From Pseudomonas sp. CROZ-RG-20F-R04-15 (GTDB lineage: Bacteria > Pseudomonadota > Gammaproteobacteria > Pseudomonadales > Pseudomonadaceae), in assembly GCF_022662375.1 (NCBI RefSeq), contig NZ_JAKNQL010000009.1, positions 205,172-269,171 on the forward strand: a stretch of DNA of 64,000 nt, read 5' to 3'. The notes under the pieces are model-generated. The model did not search any database and was not told the DNA's origin. It saw nothing but the letters and a program-made list of their open reading frames with translations. This document shows positions 60,008-64,000 of the stretch, one piece after another. The first letter of the stretch is position 1. Each line of letters opens with the position of its first letter. Made by a program: the position numbers and the translations under genes.

Positions 60008-61891
60008 TCAGCGATTGCGGGTCAGCAGTGCTGGTTTTTCACCACGCGGGCGGCTTGGCAGTTGATCGAGCTGCTCAGGCGTCGGGAAGCGGTCGGCTTT
60101 CGATTCCTTGTGCATGATCTTCGGCCCGGTGCTGCGCGGGTTCTGTACGGCTGGCTCGCTGCGTGGCTGGTCGTCACGGGCTGGACGACGGTTGCGCGAC
60201 GACGAGGAGGACTCGTCGCGACGACCCGACTGACCATCACGCGGTGCGCCGTTGCGCGGGCCGCTGCGTTTGGCTGGCGGGGTGCCGGTGCTCGAACCGT
60301 TGCTGTTGCGCGGACCGTTCTGACGACCTTGCGACTGACCGCCGCGTGGTGCGCCCGAACCTGCGCCAGCACCTTGAGCCGGTGCGCCTGGACGACGACC
60401 ACGGCCGCCAGCAGGAGCCGGCTTCGGCACGTAATCAACGCGGTTACCGAAGTTATCCACGTCGTCGTCGAGGAACTCGTCCGGTGCGCGATCAGCTGCC
60501 GCACGTGGCGGTTGGCTCGGACGCTGTTCGCGGGCTGGGGTGCCTTCGCGCGGCTTCTGCTGACGGGCAGGACGCTCGCCACGCTCACCGGCCGGTTTTT
60601 CCTTGCCCTTGTCTTTGCCTTTGTCTTTACGACCGCCACCACCGCCGCCGCCATTCGGGCCGTCGCCGCGTGGGCCACGTGGATTGCGCGGGTTACGCAC
60701 GTCCGGACGCTCACGCACTTCCGGCTTCTCGGCTTCAATGGTGCTCGAGTCGAAGCCCATCAGGTCGCCGTCGGCGATTTTCTGCTTGGTCATGCGTTCG
60801 ATGCTTTTCAGCAGTTTTTCTTCGTCCGGGGCAACCAGCGAGATCGCTTCGCCCGAACGACCGGCACGGCCAGTACGGCCGATACGGTGCACGTAATCTT
60901 CATCGACGTTCGGCAGTTCGAAGTTGACCACGTGTGGCAACTGATCGATGTCCAGACCGCGCGCGGCGATGTCGGTGGCAACCAGAATACGCACCTGGTT
61001 GGCCTTGAAGTCGGCCAACGCTTTGGTCCGCGCGTTCTGGCTCTTGTTACCGTGGATCGCCACAGCCGGCAGGCCGTGCTTGTCCAGGTACTCGGCCAGA
61101 CGGTTGGCGCCATGCTTGGTGCGGGTGAACACCAGCACCTGTTCCCACGCGCCAGCGGTGATCAGGTGTGCCAGCAACGCACGCTTGTGGCTGGCCGGCA
61201 GACGGAACACGCGTTGTTCGATGCGCTCGACCGTGGTGTTCGGCGGCGTCACTTCGATGCGTTCCGGGTTGTGCAGCAGCTTGCCGGCGAGGTCGGTGAT
61301 GTCCTTGGAGAACGTCGCCGAGAACAGCAGGTTCTGACGCTTGGACGGCAGACGCGCGAGAACTTTCTTCACGTCGTGCACGAAACCCATGTCGAGCATG
61401 CGGTCGGCTTCGTCGAGGACGAGGATTTCCACGTGGGACAGGTCAACGCTGCCCTGGCCACACAGATCGAGCAAACGACCCGGGCAGGCAACGAGCACGT
61501 CGACGCCACGGGACATGGCCTGAACCTGCGGGTTCATGCCGACGCCGCCGAAGATGCAGGCGCTGACGAATTTCAGGTCACGGGCGTAGATCTTGAAGCT
61601 CTCGTGAACCTGGGCCGCGAGTTCGCGGGTCGGGGTCAGGACCAGTACGCGCGGTTGGCGCGGGCCATGACGCTGGGATTTGTCCGGGTGACCGTTGGGG
61701 AACAACCGCTCCAGGATCGGAAGGGCGAAACCGCCGGTTTTACCGGTACCTGTCTGTGCCGCAACCATCAGGTCGCGACCTTGCAACACGGCGGGAATGG
61801 CCCGCTGTTGCACCGGAGTAGGCTCGGTATAGCCCGCATCTTCGATGGCGCGGACTAAAGCCTCGGAGAGACCGAGGGAAGCAAAGGACAT
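60008..61891 (-). CDS. rhlE: DEAD-box RNA helicase, RhlE type
   Basis: A 627-residue helicase. The Q motif is at the start (SFASLGLSEALVRAIEDAGYTEPTPVQQRAIP in outline), followed by AQTGTGKT (motif I), VLDEADRML (motif II), SATF (motif III) and HRIGRTGRAG (motif VI). Residues about 400-627 are a disordered Arg/Gly/Pro-rich tail with glycine runs and RGG-like elements, expected to bind RNA and to mediate interactions. It remodels RNA and ribonucleoproteins, typically in ribosome assembly or decay. The start at 61891 is chosen because homology begins there; the open frame runs 74 codons further upstream. Confidence 0.9.
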   Translation of the reverse strand: MSFASLGLSEALVRAIEDAGYTEPTPVQQRAIPAVLQGRDLMVAAQTGTGKTGGFALPILERLFPNGHPDKSQRHGPRQPRVLVLTPTRELAAQVHESFKIYARDLKFVSACIFGGVGMNPQVQAMSRGVDVLVACPGRLLDLCGQGSVDLSHVEILVLDEADRMLDMGFVHDVKKVLARLPSKRQNLLFSATFSKDITDLAGKLLHNPERIEVTPPNTTVERIEQRVFRLPASHKRALLAHLITAGAWEQVLVFTRTKHGANRLAEYLDKHGLPAVAIHGNKSQNARTKALADFKANQVRILVATDIAARGLDIDQLPHVVNFELPNVDEDYVHRIGRTGRAGRSGEAISLVAPDEEKLLKSIERMTKQKIADGDLMGFDSSTIEAEKPEVRERPDVRNPRNPRGPRGDGPNGGGGGGGRKDKGKDKGKEKPAGERGERPARQQKPREGTPAREQRPSQPPRAAADRAPDEFLDDDVDNFGNRVDYVPKPAPAGGRGRRPGAPAQGAGAGSGAPRGGQSQGRQNGPRNSNGSSTGTPPAKRSGPRNGAPRDGQSGRRDESSSSSRNRRPARDDQPRSEPAVQNPRSTGPKIMHKESKADRFPTPEQLDQLPSRPRGEKPALLTRNR

Positions 61892-62113
61892 GAGTAATCC
61901 TGTTTTAGTTAGGGCTTGGCCCAATGGGAGTCTTGCCTGGCGCGAATGGCGTTTAAGAGGACGCAATCCCGTCCGGTCCTGCTGCGGTTCCGAAGGCACG
62001 TCTGGAGCGCTCGCGCGGGCTGCAAAGCTGCGCTGTAGCGGGTCGAGAGGCCTGTTACGGTTCCGGGCGTCCGGGCGTGAGCCTGGCGGGAACGCCGGAG
62101 TATAACAGAGCAA
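61892..62113 (-). other. Long leader region of the rhlE-type gene
   Basis: The 222 bp between the solute-binding protein stop (62114) and the helicase ATG hold no supported gene. The in-frame extension of the helicase here lacks helicase homology. It probably carries the helicase promoter and an extended 5' leader; no defined motif was identified. Confidence 0.4.
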
Positions 62114-62926
62114 TCACTGCGCGCTGCTTTCCTGCTGCTCAACGGTTTTGCTGTTGGCGGTGGCTGAATTCATTGATGGGCTTCTGTCGGGTGCAGCACC
62201 GTAGCGTGCGCTCAGCTCAGCGTAGGCCGGTTCGCGCTTGAAGCGCTTGAGTTCGGCGCCGAATCGCTGCACCAATAAATCCATGCCGGCATTGCGCCGA
62301 ACCGCCAGAAACTGGCTTTGGCGGCTAATGACGGTGGGGTTTTCAGTGATCTGATCGCGAATGTTCAGCTCATCGAGCAAATGTTGACCGACGCGGCGAT
62401 CAGTGATCAGCAAGTCAATTCGACCACGCACCAGTTTGCCGAAGTTGGCTTCGTGGGTCGGTGCCGGTTCACGGTTAAACAGCGTCGACTCGCGAAAGTC
62501 CGGGCTGTATAGATAGCCCGGCGAAGTGCCGATGGTCAGGCCTTTGAGTTCTTCGAGTTTGCTGAACGGGTGCGGCCGGTCGTTGGCATAGAACATCACG
62601 AACTCGACGTCCGACAGCGGTTCGACCGGGTAAAGCAGGGTGGCGTCGCGCTCGTCGCTGTGAAAAATGTCCAGTGCACCGTCGGCCTGACCGGTCTCGA
62701 GCATCGACAGACAGCGCTTCCATGGCAGGAATTGCCACTCGACTTCAATGCCCAGACGTTTGAAGACGATGGCTGTGGTTTCGTAGTCCAGTCCGAGGTT
62801 CTTGCCGCCTTCTTCATATACGTACGGCGCCCACGGCTCGGTGACAATACGCAGCTTCTCGCCCCGAGCGGCGAAGCTCAGGCAAGCAAAAACCAGCACG
62901 GCGAATAACTGCGTGATCAAAGGCAT
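62114..62926 (-). CDS. Periplasmic amino-acid-type solute-binding protein
   Basis: A 270-residue exported protein (signal peptide about 1-22, MPLITQLFAVLVFACLSFAA) with a class-3 periplasmic binding fold. It shows LRIVTEPWAPYVYEEGGKNLGLDYE, then TIGTSPGYLYSPDF and DLLITDRRVGQHLL. Such proteins bind amino acids or related solutes. No permease or ATPase gene is adjacent, so it may be an orphan or act as a sensor. The C-terminal ~25 residues are a Ser/Asn/Gln-rich extension. Confidence 0.8.
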   Translation of the reverse strand: MPLITQLFAVLVFACLSFAARGEKLRIVTEPWAPYVYEEGGKNLGLDYETTAIVFKRLGIEVEWQFLPWKRCLSMLETGQADGALDIFHSDERDATLLYPVEPLSDVEFVMFYANDRPHPFSKLEELKGLTIGTSPGYLYSPDFRESTLFNREPAPTHEANFGKLVRGRIDLLITDRRVGQHLLDELNIRDQITENPTVISRQSQFLAVRRNAGMDLLVQRFGAELKRFKREPAYAELSARYGAAPDRSPSMNSATANSKTVEQQESSAQ

Positions 62927-63096
62927 GGCTTGAGATTACGACGAGAAACGCGAAAGAGCCAGAAAGTGCCTGCACAAGCTCTGTTTCGGGCCTTTAAACG
63001 CAAAAAATCGCAACTTCAACAACCCTTGCAGGAGCTGCCGAAGGCTGCGATCTCTTGATCTTGCTTGTCGCTTTCAGCTTGAAGCTTGCAGCTGCT
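62927..63096. other. Intergenic gap with short repeat fragment
   Basis: A 170-bp gap between metF and the solute-binding protein. It contains CAGGAGCTGCCGAAGGCTGC near 63030, a piece resembling another common pseudomonad extragenic repeat. It also contains an AGCTTGAAGCTTGCAGCT-rich stretch near 63077. No gene was found. Confidence 0.4.
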
Positions 63097-63942
63097 TCAA
63101 CGCGGCAACTTCAGGTTATTCCAGATCGCCAGGCTAGGCTCAGCCTGGTTCATGGAATAGAAGTGCAGCCCTGGTGCGCCGCCCTGCAACAGGCGTTCGC
63201 ACATCTCGCTGACGACTTGCTCACCAAAGCGCTGAATGCTCTGAGTGTCATCGCCGTAGGCTTCCAGTTGCTTGCGGATCCAGCGCGGGATTTCCGCACC
63301 GCAGGCATCGGAGAAGCGCGCGAGCTTGCTGTAGTTGGTGATCGGCATGATCCCCGGGACGATCGGCAGATCCACACCCTGCGCCTGCAAACGGTCGACA
63401 AAGTAGAAATAGCTGTCGGCGTTGAAGAAGTACTGGGTGATTGCACTGTCGGCGCCGGCCTTGGCCTTGCGAATGAAGTTGGCCAGATCGTCTCCGTAGT
63501 TGCGCGCTTGCGGATGCATCTCCGGGTACGCAGCAACTTCGATATGGAAATGGTCACCGGTTTCTTCACGAATGAACTCAACCAGTTCATTGGCGTGACG
63601 CAGCTCACCGCTGGTCATGCCCATGCCGGAAGGCAGGTCACCACGCAGGGCAACGATGCGCTTGATGCCGGCAGCCTTGTACTCGTTCAGCAGGCCGCGC
63701 AGGTCGTCCTTGCTGTCGCCGACGCACGACAGGTGCGGTGCGGCCGGTACTTTGACTTCGCTTTCCAGTTGCAGAACGGTGTTGAGGGTGCGATCACGGG
63801 TCGAACCACCAGCGCCATAGGTGCAGGAGAAGAAATCGGGATTGTACGTTGCCAACTGACGGGCAACGTTGAGCAGTTTTTCATGCCCAGCATCGGTCTT
63901 GGTCGGGAAGAACTCGAAGCTGTAGCGACGGTCTTGGGACAT
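63097..63942 (-). CDS. metF: 5,10-methylenetetrahydrofolate reductase
   Basis: A 281-residue FAD enzyme that makes 5-methyltetrahydrofolate for methionine synthesis. It has the N-terminal YSFEFFPTKTDAGHEKL, the FSCTYGAGGSTRDRT core and VPGIMPITNYSKL. The start at 63942 is chosen because AAGGG lies 7 bases upstream; the ATG two codons earlier would be too close to that site. Downstream of a partial REP at the window edge. Confidence 0.95.
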   Translation of the reverse strand: MSQDRRYSFEFFPTKTDAGHEKLLNVARQLATYNPDFFSCTYGAGGSTRDRTLNTVLQLESEVKVPAAPHLSCVGDSKDDLRGLLNEYKAAGIKRIVALRGDLPSGMGMTSGELRHANELVEFIREETGDHFHIEVAAYPEMHPQARNYGDDLANFIRKAKAGADSAITQYFFNADSYFYFVDRLQAQGVDLPIVPGIMPITNYSKLARFSDACGAEIPRWIRKQLEAYGDDTQSIQRFGEQVVSEMCERLLQGGAPGLHFYSMNQAEPSLAIWNNLKLPR

Positions 63943-63987
63943 GGTCATACCCTTGGAAACAAGAACCTTCGAGGCGCTGCAATCCCG

Positions 63988-64000
63988 TGTGGGAGCGAGC
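63988..64000. repeat. REP unit (family A), cut by window end
   Basis: The last 13 bases, TGTGGGAGCGAGC, match the first part of the family A repeat seen elsewhere in the window. The rest lies outside. Confidence 0.75.

Noticed and set aside
61892..62113. 74-codon N-terminal extension of the helicase
   Set aside because: DEAD-box Q-motif homology starts at the ATG at 61891, and the extension is Arg/Pro-rich without helicase features.

Overview
The window is chromosomal DNA of a fluorescent-group Pseudomonas. The evidence is a GC-rich base composition, the gene order, and many copies of the REP-like 'TGTGGGAGCGAGCCTGCTCGCGA' type of extragenic repeat. Much of the order (calB ... ftsYEX-rpoH ... 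thiSG-trmB ... hemW-rdgB-metWX ... proC-yggS-pilT ... pyrRBC'-ruvX-algH-tonB-gshB-pilGHIJ-chpA ... rsmE-bioA ... rhlE ... metF) parallels, from memory, one segment of the P. aeruginosa chromosome. No rRNA, tRNA, CRISPR array, prophage or insertion sequence was seen.

Layout. 1-5.3 kb: tail end of an aldehyde/alcohol oxidation locus (Tat protein fragment, coniferyl aldehyde dehydrogenase, divergent TetR regulator), a sulfurtransferase, an AraC regulator and a YheT-type hydrolase. 5.3-13.4 kb: rsmD, a pair of M16 peptidases (one active-type, one lacking the zinc motif), then divergently ftsY-ftsE-ftsX-rpoH for membrane targeting, division and heat shock. 13.4-23.8 kb: mtgA, a DUF423 protein, thiS-thiG, trmB, then a long leftward series (yggS-proC-yggT-yggU and metX-metW-DUF4426-rdgB-hemW-DUF3392). 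23.8-42.6 kb: pilT, a cell-wall peptidase, a TM2 protein, the pyrimidine operon pyrR-pyrB-pyrC', ruvX-algH, gshB-tonB, and the type IV pilus chemosensory operon pilG-pilH-pilI-pilJ-chpA-chpC. This last operon lacks the adjacent methyltransferase, methylesterase and chpD/chpE genes.

42.6-52.3 kb is the accessory-looking part. It holds a repeat cluster, a DUF6124 gene preceded by an unannotated 52-codon upstream ORF in a heavily structured leader, then a complete malonate decarboxylase operon (mdcA-B-C-D-E-G-H), the malonate carrier madL-madM and the LysR regulator mdcR. MdcA, C, D and E form the decarboxylase, MdcB and MdcG make and attach its prosthetic group, MdcH charges it with malonate, and MadLM imports the substrate. 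52.3-64 kb: a hemolysin III-type membrane protein, rsmE, bioA, a secreted FAD amine oxidase with a Lys/Ala/Pro tail, an AT-richer insert with a tiny lipoprotein and a single-domain mannose-lectin-like protein, cytochrome b561, YceI, an RhlE-type helicase, an orphan solute-binding protein and metF.

The most interesting candidates are (1) the DUF6124 leader. Its upstream ORF start lies in a perfect 10-bp inverted repeat. Its stop codon lies 2 nt before the DUF6124 start. Two GGTTCC copies compete for one GGAACC that overlaps the downstream ribosome-binding region. (2) The lectin-like protein in the low-GC insert. Neither could be compared with databases here, so novelty is unverified.
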